Origin: DATEDA01 sp963754305
GTDB taxonomy: Bacteria; Pseudomonadota; Gammaproteobacteria; Burkholderiales; SG8-39
Assembly: GCA_963754305.1 (NCBI GenBank)
Contig: CAVWFR010000036.1
Span: forward strand, 1-64,000
Direction of reading: 5' to 3'
DNA: 64,000 nucleotides
Positions within the stretch are counted from its first letter, which is position 1; each line of letters starts with the position of its first letter. This document shows positions 24,023-32,393 of this stretch, piece after piece. The notes under the pieces are model-generated. The model ran no database searches. It worked only from the letters and a program-made list of their open reading frames with translations, and was not told where the DNA came from. Both the position numbers and the translations under genes were made by a program.

Positions 24023-24853
24023 TCAGGCCGCGGCATGGAAGAGGGTTTCGGCGTCGCTGGCCGCGAGGTGCGACTCGATCGCGGCGTTCACCGCGTCGGC
24101 ATGAGTCACCGGGAGCATGTGCCCGGCGCCCGCGATCTCGACCAGCTCGGCGTGCCGCAGCGTCGCAGCGAGCCGGTCGGTGACCGCGCGCGCGACGCGG
24201 GTGGTGTGCGTGCCGCGCAGGACCAGCGTCGGCACGCGGAGGCGGCGGACGCCGTCGAGCCGCGCGGCGCCGCGAAACACCACGCGAAACTCGGCCGCGA
24301 TCTTCGGCATCGTCGCCGTGAGCCGCGCCCGCGCTTCGGCGGGCATCCCGGCCCAGGCCTCGGCGCCGATCCAGTACCCCATGAAGTGCGCCGCGCACGC
24401 CTCGAGATCGCCCTCGGCCGCGAGCTCGACGTGGCGACTCGCGACCGCCTCGATCTCCGCGAACGCCGCGCGATCTTCGAGCGCGCGAAGCAAGTCGAAC
24501 GCGGCCGGTTCGATCAGCGTGAGGCTCGCCACGCGATCCCCGAGCGCGAGCGCCGCCCGCAGCGCGAGCGCGCCGCCGTAGGAATGGCCGACGATGTGCA
24601 CCGGCGCGCTCAGCTCGCGCGCAAAGGTGGTCACCACTTCCTCGTCGGTAGCCTTCAGCCCGCCGCGCCACGGCGTGCTCTCGCCGTAGCCCACCAGATC
24701 CGGCGCTACGACTCGGTATCGCGCCGCGAGCCGGACCGCGAGCGGACGCCAGACCCGGCGCGAGCTCGCGCTGCCGTGCACGGCAAGCACCGTGTCGCCC
24801 GCACCGACATCGGTATAGGCGATGTCGGCATCCTTGATTCTGAGTGCTGGCAT
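24023..24853 (-). CDS. Alpha/beta hydrolase
   Basis: This is a 276-residue hydrolase with a full triad: HGSASSRRVWRPLA for the oxyanion region, nucleophile Ser in HIVGHSYGGALALRAAL (near residue 95), an acid near LVLRGTHTTRVARAV, and His in GAGHMLPVTHADAVNAA (near 250). It shows no export signal. The start at 24853 is fixed by GGAGGACGCC just upstream. It is 31 bases upstream of the exported TPR gene on the same strand. It belongs to the same cluster as the hydrolase at 19752-20641 but is not closely similar to it. Confidence 0.88.
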   Translation of the reverse strand: MPALRIKDADIAYTDVGAGDTVLAVHGSASSRRVWRPLAVRLAARYRVVAPDLVGYGESTPWRGGLKATDEEVVTTFARELSAPVHIVGHSYGGALALRAALALGDRVASLTLIEPAAFDLLRALEDRAAFAEIEAVASRHVELAAEGDLEACAAHFMGYWIGAEAWAGMPAEARARLTATMPKIAAEFRVVFRGAARLDGVRRLRVPTLVLRGTHTTRVARAVTDRLAATLRHAELVEIAGAGHMLPVTHADAVNAAIESHLAASDAETLFHAAA

Positions 24854-24957
24854 GTGGCGTCCTCCTGGTTTCACGATGCTCGGGGTGAACACCCCCTTAA
24901 CGCTCCTCGGATCAGGCGATTCGCCGCCAACGGCGGCGAGCCTTTTCGTCGTTGAGG

Positions 24958-25545
24958 TCATGCGGCGACCGGCAGGTCCCACAACGCGGCGGCGAGCCGT
25001 TCCCCGTCGCTCGGCCAGGGACCGCCGAGCTCGCGCGTGATCCGCACCAGCCCGCGCTCCTCCGGATTGGTCCGCGCGCTGAACCCGAACCGCTGCGTGA
25101 GCGCGAGGATCTGGGCGTTGTCGGCCAGCGCATCGCCGTCCAGGCGCGCGATCCCCTGGCGCTCCGCGTGCGTCACGAGCGCGGCGAAGAGCGCCCGGCC
25201 GAGGCCTGCGCCCTGCCAGGCGTCGGCGATCACGATCGCGATATCCGCCGCCGCGCCCTCGGCGACGTATTGCGCGAGGCCGACGACGGCCCCGCCGCTA
25301 GCCGCCACGAGCGTCATCGCGCGCGTGTGATCGATCGTGACGATCCGCTCGACCGCTGCCGGCGTCAGCTCGCGCACCGCGCGCAGGAACCGGCGGCGGC
25401 TCGTCTGCGGCGAAAGTTCGCGCACGAACGCGTGCACCGCGGCCGCATCCGCCGGCCGCGCAGCGCGCAGCAACGCCTGGCGCCCGTCGGCAAGACGCAC
25501 TTCGCCGGTCAGCGCCAACACGGAGACGGGAACGGGCGCGCACAC
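24958..25545 (-). CDS. GNAT N-acetyltransferase 1 of the cluster
   Basis: This 195-residue protein has a GNAT fold. The N-terminal strand is RQALLRAARPADAAAVHAFV, then LSPQTSRRRFLRAV. The acetyl-CoA-binding motif A is IAIVIADAWQGAGLGRALFA (Q/R-x-x-G-x-G/A, near residues 115-130). The C-terminal part is RLDGDALADNAQILALTQRF, a typical GNAT ending. The arrangement resembles the acetyltransferase domain seen fused in acyl-CoA-synthetase-like Pat enzymes. It starts with GTG at 25545, 12 bases after the TTC38 paralogue 2 stop. The acceptor is unknown. Confidence 0.8.
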   Translation of the reverse strand: MCAPVPVSVLALTGEVRLADGRQALLRAARPADAAAVHAFVRELSPQTSRRRFLRAVRELTPAAVERIVTIDHTRAMTLVAASGGAVVGLAQYVAEGAAADIAIVIADAWQGAGLGRALFAALVTHAERQGIARLDGDALADNAQILALTQRFGFSARTNPEERGLVRITRELGGPWPSDGERLAAALWDLPVAA

Positions 25546-25557
25546 GAGCGAATCTCC

Positions 25558-26895
25558 TCAGGCTGCCGCGCGGATGCCTGCCGCGGCAAGTGCGCGGGCG
25601 CGTGCCGCCTGGACGCGGGCGCGCGGCGACAGCGCCGCCATGCCCCGGCACTCGGCGACGAGCGCCTGCGCGAGCTCGGCGCGGCCCGCGCGGATCGCCG
25701 CCTCGAGGATCGTCAGCTCGAGCGCCTCGCGCTGCGCGCGGCTTCCGCCCATCCGCCACAGATCGGCGCGGATCGGCGTGGCGAGCTCGATCGCGCGGCC
25801 ATACTGCTCGCGGCCGAACGCGAGCAGCGCGCGCGCCATCGGAAGCGCCACCTCCCGCACCACCGCCGCAGTCGCCGTGCGGCCTTCGGCCGCCGCCGAC
25901 ATGACGCCCAGCAGCACGCGCGCGGCGTGCTCGCGTCCGGCGGCGGCGAACGCCATCATCGCGTGCACGTCGAGCAGCGGCCAGAACGCATCGCCGGCCC
26001 GCGCCCCCCAGAGGTCGGCGACCGCGTCCCAGCGGCCCGCGACGTCGACGCCCTCGAGATGCAGCCGCCAGAGCAGTGCCGCGGCGTCGCCCGCGTCCGA
26101 GGCACCGCCCGCGGCGGGCGCAGCGTCGTAGATCGCGAGCGCGCGGTCGATCCGCCCGAGCTCGAGCTGGAAGATGGCGTCGTGCCACGCGCTGTGGCGC
26201 GCGAGGGCGCCGTCGCCCTTCCAACCCTCGGCGTGCGCCGCCATCAGCCTCGCACCCTCGGCGGCCGCGCCCTGGTCGGCGAGCGCGTGCGCCACCGCGT
26301 GAATCGCGACCGGGTTGCGCGGCCGAAGCTCGAGCGCGTTGCGCCCCAGGTCGGCCGCGCGTGCGCCCTCGCCGTTCTCCGCTAGCGCATACGCGTGCAT
26401 CGCGAGCACGTGCTCGTAGCCCGGCATGCCCGGCCGCCAGGCCCGCGCGGCGGAGGCGACGGCCTGGAGATGGCCGTCGCGGCGACCGATGAACACGCAC
26501 GACGCCTGCGTCAGGCGCAGCGCGAGCGCATCGCCCGGCCACTCGCGCACGATCGCGGCGTAACGGTCGGCCGCCTGCGAGTACTCGCCGGCAAGCCATG
26601 CGCGCGCCGCCGCAAAGTGCGCGCGCTCGCGCTCGTTCGCGCTGGCCGCGAGCGGCAACATCGCCTGGAGGCTGCGGCGCAGCAGCGCGAACGAGCGCTT
26701 GTCCCACGCCGCCACGGCGATCCCCGCGACGAGCGCGTGCCCGGCGGCGAAGCCCGGCTCCGCCGCGAGCGCCGGCTCGATCGCCGCGAGCGGATCGGCG
26801 CTGCACGCGAGGAAGCGGTCGAGCGCGTCGTCGTAAGCGGCCATCGCCGCCGCGCTGGCGTGCGAGGAGGGAAGAGGGAGCGCGGTGCGTTGCAT
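25558..26895 (-). CDS. TTC38-like TPR protein, paralogue 2
   Basis: This is a 445-residue paralogue of the protein at 20646-21983, with the same order of motifs. They are PGFAAGHALVAGIAVAAWDK near residue 45, RNPVAIHAVAHALADQGAAA near 190, HSAWHDAIFQLELGRIDRAL near 230, and FWPLLDVHAMMAFAAAGREH near 310. It is more Ala-rich and more divergent than paralogue 1. ATG 26895 lies 13 bases after the acetyltransferase stop at 26909, and the next acetyltransferase starts 12 bases after its own stop. The tight spacing indicates one transcript. Confidence 0.8.
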   Translation of the reverse strand: MQRTALPLPSSHASAAAMAAYDDALDRFLACSADPLAAIEPALAAEPGFAAGHALVAGIAVAAWDKRSFALLRRSLQAMLPLAASANERERAHFAAARAWLAGEYSQAADRYAAIVREWPGDALALRLTQASCVFIGRRDGHLQAVASAARAWRPGMPGYEHVLAMHAYALAENGEGARAADLGRNALELRPRNPVAIHAVAHALADQGAAAEGARLMAAHAEGWKGDGALARHSAWHDAIFQLELGRIDRALAIYDAAPAAGGASDAGDAAALLWRLHLEGVDVAGRWDAVADLWGARAGDAFWPLLDVHAMMAFAAAGREHAARVLLGVMSAAAEGRTATAAVVREVALPMARALLAFGREQYGRAIELATPIRADLWRMGGSRAQREALELTILEAAIRAGRAELAQALVAECRGMAALSPRARVQAARARALAAAGIRAAA

Positions 26896-26908
26896 CGTCT
26901 CGTCCGAT

Positions 26909-27469
26909 CTAGCTGAACTCGGCGGCGGTACGAATGCGCGCCATGGTGTGCACGTCCACGTACCTTCCCGCCTGAAAGCCAAAGGCGCGCAGCGTCCCCT
27001 CGATCTCGAAGCCGAACCGCCGGTACAGGCCGATCGCAGCGTCGTTGCCGTCGATCACCAGCAGCTCGAGACGGACGAGGTTGAGCCAGTTGTCGGCGAG
27101 ATCGACCGCCGCGCGCATCAGCGCCGAGCCGACGCCGCGCCCCTGCCAGGCGCGCGCCACCGCGATCGGACCGAGGCGGCCGACGTGGCGGATGCGCGGC
27201 GCGGTGCAGGCGCCGAAGCCGAGCGCGCCGACGACCTCGTCGCCGACGGCGGCGACGAGCATGTAGCGACCGTCGGCGAGCTCGACGATGTGCTTGCGAG
27301 TCTGCGCCTGCGGCGCGTACGGCACGTCGATCAGCCAGTGCAGCACCTCGGGATCGGTGAGGATCTCGTGCAGCGCGTCGGCGTCGATCGCTTCGGCGTG
27401 GCGAACGCCGATCGCGTGCGCGGTCGCGGCGAGCTGCAGCGGCTGTTTCCTGATCGTCATCGATCTCAT
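26909..27469 (-). CDS. GNAT N-acetyltransferase 2 of the cluster
   Basis: This 186-residue acetyltransferase resembles the L-amino-acid or PhnO-type GNATs. It contains AIGVRHAEAIDADALHEILT, and motif A is LGPIAVARAWQGRGVGSALM (near residues 105-124). NWLNLVRLELLVIDGNDAAI and LYRRFGFEIEGTLRAFGFQA close the fold. A start at 27469 (MRSMTIRK) or 27460 (MTIRK) is possible. It lies between another GNAT gene (40 bases upstream) and TTC38 paralogue 2 (13 bases downstream). Confidence 0.85.
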   Translation of the reverse strand: MRSMTIRKQPLQLAATAHAIGVRHAEAIDADALHEILTDPEVLHWLIDVPYAPQAQTRKHIVELADGRYMLVAAVGDEVVGALGFGACTAPRIRHVGRLGPIAVARAWQGRGVGSALMRAAVDLADNWLNLVRLELLVIDGNDAAIGLYRRFGFEIEGTLRAFGFQAGRYVDVHTMARIRTAAEFS

Positions 27470-27509
27470 TTTCCGACCCCCTTGTGCGATCCCTGGTGCA
27501 AGCGTTGCC

Positions 27510-28097
27510 TTACGCGGCCCGAGCACCGGCGGATACCCCTTCCCGCCGCGCGAGCCATTCCCAGCGCAGCACGCCGTGCGTTTCCACCACCTCGTCGCGA
27601 CCGCGCGCGGCGACGTATTCCCGCCGGCTGCCTTCGTGGGCGAGGCCGGATTTCGCGAGCACGCGCGCCGAGGCGACGTTCCAGCGGAACCGCGGCGCCC
27701 ATACCCGCTCGAGCTCGAGCACCGCGAAGCCGTACCCGAGCACCGCCCGCACCGCTTCGGTGGCGTAGCCGCGGCCCCAGTACGGCGTGCCGAGCCAGTA
27801 GCCGAGCTTCGCGCACGCGCCGATGCGGTCGATCGCGAGGCCGATCGTGCCGATGAGCGCCGCATCCTCGGCGCGCTCGATCGCGAAATCGATCGAGTTG
27901 CCGTCGGCGAACTCGAGCGCCTGGTCCCAGATCCACGCGCGCGCCATGCCCGGCTCGTAGGGGTGCGGCAGGAGCGTCCCCTCGGCGACCTCACGCTCGC
28001 CGGCGAGGCGCTGGAGCGCTGCCGTGTCCTCGAAGCGGAAGGCCCGGAGCACGAGGCGCTCGGTCGCGAGCCGCGGGAACGCTAGGGACGATCTCAT
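27510..28097 (-). CDS. GNAT N-acetyltransferase 3 of the cluster (RimJ/RimL type)
   Basis: This 195-residue protein is a RimJ/RimL-like GNAT. It has RLATERLVLRAFRFEDTAAL at the N-terminus, YWLGTPYWGRGYATEAVRAV as motif A (near residues 105-124), and AVLELERVWAPRFRWNVASA, then RVLAKSGLAHEGSRREYV at the end. Such enzymes acetylate protein N-termini, amino acids or antibiotics. The start at 28097 is 14 bases after the stop of the 51-residue membrane peptide, so both are probably translated from the same message. Confidence 0.85.
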   Translation of the reverse strand: MRSSLAFPRLATERLVLRAFRFEDTAALQRLAGEREVAEGTLLPHPYEPGMARAWIWDQALEFADGNSIDFAIERAEDAALIGTIGLAIDRIGACAKLGYWLGTPYWGRGYATEAVRAVLGYGFAVLELERVWAPRFRWNVASARVLAKSGLAHEGSRREYVAARGRDEVVETHGVLRWEWLARREGVSAGARAA

Positions 28098-28111
28098 CGC
28101 GGCTGGTTCCG

Positions 28112-28267
28112 TCAGGCGCCGATAGCCGCAACGACGACGCGGATCCCGGCGTACGCCATGTGCACTGCGGCGGCAAACCCGAACGCCGCGGCGACTGCGC
28201 CCGATGCGAGCACGAGCGCTTCGGGGATGGAGCGGATGCTCCGGTCGTTCAACGCTTTCGTTTTCAT
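28112..28267 (-). CDS. Small membrane peptide, 51 residues, first gene of the cluster
   Basis: The frame encodes MKTKALNDRSIRSIPEALVL, then ASGAVAAAFGFAAAVHMAYA and GIRVVVAAIGA. It has a short basic N-terminus followed by one or two hydrophobic segments and ends in the membrane. A good ribosome site (GGAGACGAC) precedes the ATG, and the next gene starts 14 bases after the stop. Both support a real gene, though it is too short to classify. It is the first ORF downstream of the 11-bp-period repeats at 28333-28350. Confidence 0.6.
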   Translation of the reverse strand: MKTKALNDRSIRSIPEALVLASGAVAAAFGFAAAVHMAYAGIRVVVAAIGA

Positions 28268-28332
28268 CTGTCGTCTCCGTTCGAGGACGTGTCTGCAACG
28301 GGACGCAGTTTGCGGCGCCGCCGCTGGTGGAT

Positions 28333-28350
28333 GGCTGACGGATGACCGAA
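28333..28350. promoter_or_regulatory. Possible SARP-type operator, two heptamers
   Basis: GGCTGAC (28333-28339) is followed exactly 11 bases later by GACCGAA (28344-28350), a 5/7 match to the heptamer GACTGAC of the second site. The pair lies 66-83 bases upstream of the first gene of the minus-strand cluster. This places it where a SARP/BTAD activator would sit next to the -35 region. Confidence 0.4.
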
Positions 28351-28496
28351 CGGGGGCGAAGCGCGCGGCGCCGCCACCCGCGCGGCGGACACCGCCCGGA
28401 AACCCGCATGGATGCTGGCGCTCCGCGGGTAGGCCGTTGGTATTAGAAGCGCGGCACTACCGTGGGATGAGGGAGGTGGACGAATTCACGCCGGAC

Positions 28497-28525
28497 GGCT
28501 GATGGGCGGCTGACCGATGACTGAC
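28497..28525. promoter_or_regulatory. Possible SARP-type operator, three heptamers with 11-bp period
   Basis: GGCTGAT (28497-28503), GGCTGAC (28508-28514) and GACTGAC (28519-28525) repeat with an exact 11-base spacing, one helical turn. Direct heptamers at 11-bp period are the known recognition pattern of Streptomyces antibiotic regulatory proteins. The regulator encoded just upstream has the same winged-helix plus BTAD architecture. The rest of the 414-base gap (28268-28681) shows no gene. Confidence 0.5.
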
Positions 28526-28681
28526 GCGCGCCGAGCGAACCGCGGCCCCCGCCCTTGTTAAAGGGTTGCCGGCCGACTCGGAGCGAGTGCGCGACCGGGG
28601 TTTAGAGGCCGCCCCGAAACGCCTGCTCACCCCGGCATTCGCCGCGCTTCCTCCCGTGGAGAGCGGCTGGGGGGCGTCGGG

Positions 28682-31600
28682 TCAAGCGGCACGCTCCGTC
28701 AGCGTCCGCCGCACCGCTTCCGTTTCCGGCGCGGGCGGCACGCCGAGCACCACCGACAAGAGCTCCTTGCAGCGCCGATAGGCCTGCAGCGCATCCGACG
28801 GCCGCCCGAGCTCGCGGTAGCAGACCATCAGGCTGCGATAGAGATCCTCGGCGAGATTGTCGAGCTCGAGCGCGCGCCGGTAGAGCGCGATCGCTTCCTC
28901 CCAGCGCGCGCCGGTCTCGAGGGAGCGGCCGAGCGCGAGCACCGCGCGGAGTACCTTCGAACGCAGCCGGTCGCGCAGGCCGAGGAGCCACGGCTGGTCC
29001 TCGTCGCCGGCAAGGAAGTGGCCGGGATAGGCGTCCAGGAGCCGCCGCGCGAGCGCCGCGGTCGCGTCGAGCGCGGCATCCGCCGCCGCATCGGGCAGGA
29101 TCCCGTCCGCCTCTCGGGCCACACGCTCGAACGCCCACACGTCGACCCAGCACTGGCGCCGATCGAGCGCGAGCTTGCCCTCGGTGAGCGCGAGCGCGTC
29201 GTCCTGCCCGAGGAGCTTGCGCAAGCGATAGAGCGTGCTGTCGAACGACACTTTCGCGGCATCGCCCGCGGCATCCGGCCAGAGGATCGCCGCGAGGCGC
29301 GTGGCCTCGACGCCCTCGCCGCCGAGCGCCACCAGCGCCTTGAGCAGCTCCAGCGGCTTCTTCTGCGCCTTGCCGCGGAACGCCAGCGCCGCGCCGTCGC
29401 GCACCACCTCGAACCGCCCGAGCGCGTGGATGCGAAGCGGCCACGGCCAGTCGCGGGGCGACCCGTCGGCCGGCGGCGGCAAGCCGCGCGCGGCGACGAG
29501 CTGCCGCACGTAGTCGGGCTCGATGCCTTCGGCGATCGCGGTCGCGGCGAGCCGGCTCATCATCGGCGGCCACCAGAGATAGTGGTTGAGATAGCCCTCG
29601 CGGGCGCCGAGCGCGAGCGCGGCGGCGAGCGGCGCGCGCCAGTCGCCCTCGCCCGAGCGCATCCGCAGCCACGCCTCCCAGAGCGCGGTGTGGTAGCGCA
29701 GCATTCCGCCGCTCACCTGGGCGACGAGGGTTTGCATGCGATCGAGCACGCCGAGCGCCGCGACGTGCTGCCCGGTCTGATCGAGCGCGAGCGCGAGTCC
29801 GGTGTGGCAGATCAGGGTCGAGGCGACCGAGCCGGTCTCGAGCGAGAGCCGTGCGGCAGTGCGCCCCTCGCGCTCGGCCGCGGCGAGATCGCCGCGCTCG
29901 ATCCCGCTCCAGCATTGCAGGAAGTGCAGCAGCGCGAGATCGAGCTTGCGGCTCGGATCGACGGTCGCGGCGAGGTGCGCGATCACCGGCGCCGCCGCCT
30001 TCGTGTCGCCGCGCGCGAGCAGGCCCCAGTTGCGGAAGAGCTGGATCACGGGCACGAAGAAGGCGAGACCGTGCGACTCGGCGATCGCAAGCGCGTCGCT
30101 CAGGGTGGACTCGAAATCGTCTAGCCGGGCCTGGAAGTAGTACAGGTTCGCGAGCCAGATGCGACTCCATGCGCTCGTGAGCGGACGCACCTCCGGATCG
30201 TCGATCAGCGTGCGGATGCGCTGCGCGACGCGCTGCGACTCGGCGAAGCTGCCGGACTTGTTGAGGCCGTCGATGAGGCGCGTCGCCATCGCCACCTGCA
30301 GGTTTCGATCGCCGACCGAGTCGAGTAGCCGGGTGAGGCGCGCGAGGATCTCGGCGAGCAGCGGATGCCCCGGCTGCCGGTAGACGAGCGCGATCGCGAG
30401 GCTCGAGAGCGCGCGCGCCTCGGCGTCGGGGCTCGCGAACGTGCGCTCGCGCGCGAGGAGCTGCTCCATCACGTCGATCCAGCGGTCAACCGGCCGCCAG
30501 TCGTCCCACGCGAGATAGTGCGAAACGATCAACGCCTCCACCGCCTGGATCTGGGCCGCCGAGTCGCCGCGCGCGACGAAGCCGTTGTACGCGCGCTCGA
30601 GGCTCGCCCGCGCCGCGAGCGGGTCGACGTTCACGCGCGCCACGCCCTCCCAGTAGGCGAGCCAGGGCTCGGCCTCGCGCGCCGCGGCCGGGAGCGCGGC
30701 GACTCGCTCCAGCGCCGACTGGAACCGGCCCTGCGCCAGCATCCCGGGCGCATCGGCGAGCGTCACCCGCACCGCGTTCCCCCACTGCTCGGCATCGCGG
30801 TAGAGCTCGAACACGCCATCGGTGACGCCCTCGCCCTCCAGCAACTCCGCCGCGCGGCGTCTGTGGCCCGCGAGCGTCTGGGCGTCGAACGTCGCGGCGG
30901 CGCGCTTGAGCAGGAACTCGCGGAACAGCCCGTGGAACTCGTAGGTCGGCTCGTTCGCGTCGCGCCGCGCGACGAAGAGATGGCGGCGATAGCCGTACTC
31001 GAGGTACTTGCCGGCGTCGGGGTCGCCGGTCAGCGCGGCGGCGGTGCGCTTCGTGATCCGCGGCGGGAGCGCGCAGATCATCAGGAGCCGCTGGTTCTCG
31101 GCCGGGATGCGGCCGACGATCTCGCCGGCGAAGTAGGCGAACACCGCCTCGGGCGTGGCGAGCGCCTCGCCGTCGGCGCCGGCCGGCGAGCGCGCGGCGT
31201 GCTCGCGCATCAGGATCAGCCCCGCCGCCCAGCCGTCGGAGCGGTCGTAGACGCGGTCGAGCGTGCGCGCATCGAGCTCGCCGTCGCCGGCGAGAAGTCG
31301 CGCCGCCTCTTCGCGCGTGAAGCGCAGCTCGGCAGGCGCGATGCGCGCGACGGTCTGGCTCGCGACGAGCCGCGCGAACTCCGGCGGCGGGTCGCTGCGG
31401 CTGATCACGACGACGTTCACGCCGACCGGGATCTCCTCCAGCCCGGTCGCGAACGCCGCCCGGCACTCGCTCGAACCGGACGCCTCGTGGAGATTGTCGA
31501 GCACCAGCACCGCTCCGGCCGGCATGCGGGCGAAGAACTGGCGGAACCAGCGCCGCGCAAAACCGTTCAGGTCGCGCCGGTACTCGTCGGTGAAGAGCGG

Positions 31601-31915
31601 GAGCCCGGGTGCCTTTTTCGCACCGCGGCCCGCGCCGGCGAGCCCGAGATAGTAGAAATACGTCGCCGGGTCGGCGTCGCCGGAGTCCACGTGATACCAG
31701 ATCGCCGCGAGCTTGCGCGCATCGACGTAGCTCGCGACGAGCGCGCTCTTGCCGGCGCCCGGCGCACCCGACACCCAGACGACGGGATGCTCGCGGCGCT
31801 CGTCGAGGAGGCGGAACAGCCGTTCGCGCGGGCTGACGCGGTAGATGCGGGGACGCGAAAGCTTGGCGAGCTCTGGTGCGGGGGGCATGCGCGGGTAACG
31901 GACGGAGAGGGTCAT
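28682..31915 (-). CDS. Large STAND-ATPase / TPR / winged-helix / BTAD (SARP-like) transcriptional regulator
   Basis: This is a 1077-residue regulator. An N-terminal NTPase has Walker A VSGAPGAGKSALVASYV (near residues 48-64) and Walker B-like GAVLVLDNLHEA. A MalT-like central region of helical TPR units follows (about 350-840). Then comes an OmpR-type winged helix (IHALGRFEVVRDGAALAFRG to KVSFDSTLYRLRKLLG, about 855-925) and a BTAD domain ending RALELDNLAEDLYRSLMVCY. The winged helix is at the C-terminal side, next to the BTAD, as in large AfsR/CadC-like or MalT-BTAD proteins. The start at 31915 (MTLSVRYPRMPP) is likely. It probably senses a ligand and activates the downstream minus-strand cluster. 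Confidence 0.88.
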   Translation of the reverse strand: MTLSVRYPRMPPAPELAKLSRPRIYRVSPRERLFRLLDERREHPVVWVSGAPGAGKSALVASYVDARKLAAIWYHVDSGDADPATYFYYLGLAGAGRGAKKAPGLPLFTDEYRRDLNGFARRWFRQFFARMPAGAVLVLDNLHEASGSSECRAAFATGLEEIPVGVNVVVISRSDPPPEFARLVASQTVARIAPAELRFTREEAARLLAGDGELDARTLDRVYDRSDGWAAGLILMREHAARSPAGADGEALATPEAVFAYFAGEIVGRIPAENQRLLMICALPPRITKRTAAALTGDPDAGKYLEYGYRRHLFVARRDANEPTYEFHGLFREFLLKRAAATFDAQTLAGHRRRAAELLEGEGVTDGVFELYRDAEQWGNAVRVTLADAPGMLAQGRFQSALERVAALPAAAREAEPWLAYWEGVARVNVDPLAARASLERAYNGFVARGDSAAQIQAVEALIVSHYLAWDDWRPVDRWIDVMEQLLARERTFASPDAEARALSSLAIALVYRQPGHPLLAEILARLTRLLDSVGDRNLQVAMATRLIDGLNKSGSFAESQRVAQRIRTLIDDPEVRPLTSAWSRIWLANLYYFQARLDDFESTLSDALAIAESHGLAFFVPVIQLFRNWGLLARGDTKAAAPVIAHLAATVDPSRKLDLALLHFLQCWSGIERGDLAAAEREGRTAARLSLETGSVASTLICHTGLALALDQTGQHVAALGVLDRMQTLVAQVSGGMLRYHTALWEAWLRMRSGEGDWRAPLAAALALGAREGYLNHYLWWPPMMSRLAATAIAEGIEPDYVRQLVAARGLPPPADGSPRDWPWPLRIHALGRFEVVRDGAALAFRGKAQKKPLELLKALVALGGEGVEATRLAAILWPDAAGDAAKVSFDSTLYRLRKLLGQDDALALTEGKLALDRRQCWVDVWAFERVAREADGILPDAAADAALDATAALARRLLDAYPGHFLAGDEDQPWLLGLRDRLRSKVLRAVLALGRSLETGARWEEAIALYRRALELDNLAEDLYRSLMVCYRELGRPSDALQAYRRCKELLSVVLGVPPAPETEAVRRTLTERAA

Positions 31916-32393
31916 TTTAGCCGCTGTGCGGCCGGCGCCCATCTCGACCCGATGGTCGACCGCGTGGCGCCGTTCGCGGCCGCGCCGGTCTCATCAACAG
32001 TCTGCTCGCGACGGCACCGGTATGCCGCTACATCGATCCGATGCCGGTGCTTCGAGCGCAAACGCGACGGGTCGGCGTCGACTGGGGCGAGCCGGTCGGC
32101 GAGGAAGAGACGAAGAAGCAAGCCGGCGCGTTGCCGATGCTCGACGGCGAGGCAACGACCCGCCGGACGCTGGCTGCTGAGCAAGGCCGGCGACATTCCG
32201 CCAGCGGTTGTCATCGCCGTGTCACGAAGCGCCCAGGACGACTACGTGAGCGCCGCGGTCGCGGCGATGCCGCCGCGCGGCAATGACACCGCAGGCATTA
32301 ATTCCCACCAGCACCGATCGGTGGTCTTGATCATCGCCCGCCCGTCATTCGAGATCGCGCGGACTGTGGCATTTGCCCAGGCCGTCCGAGTAG
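31916..32393. other. Divergent intergenic region
   Basis: 478 bases separate the regulator (minus) from the giant surface-protein gene (plus). Long open frames cross it, but none shows protein-like composition. I could not identify a promoter with confidence. The region must hold the two divergent promoters. Confidence 0.4.
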
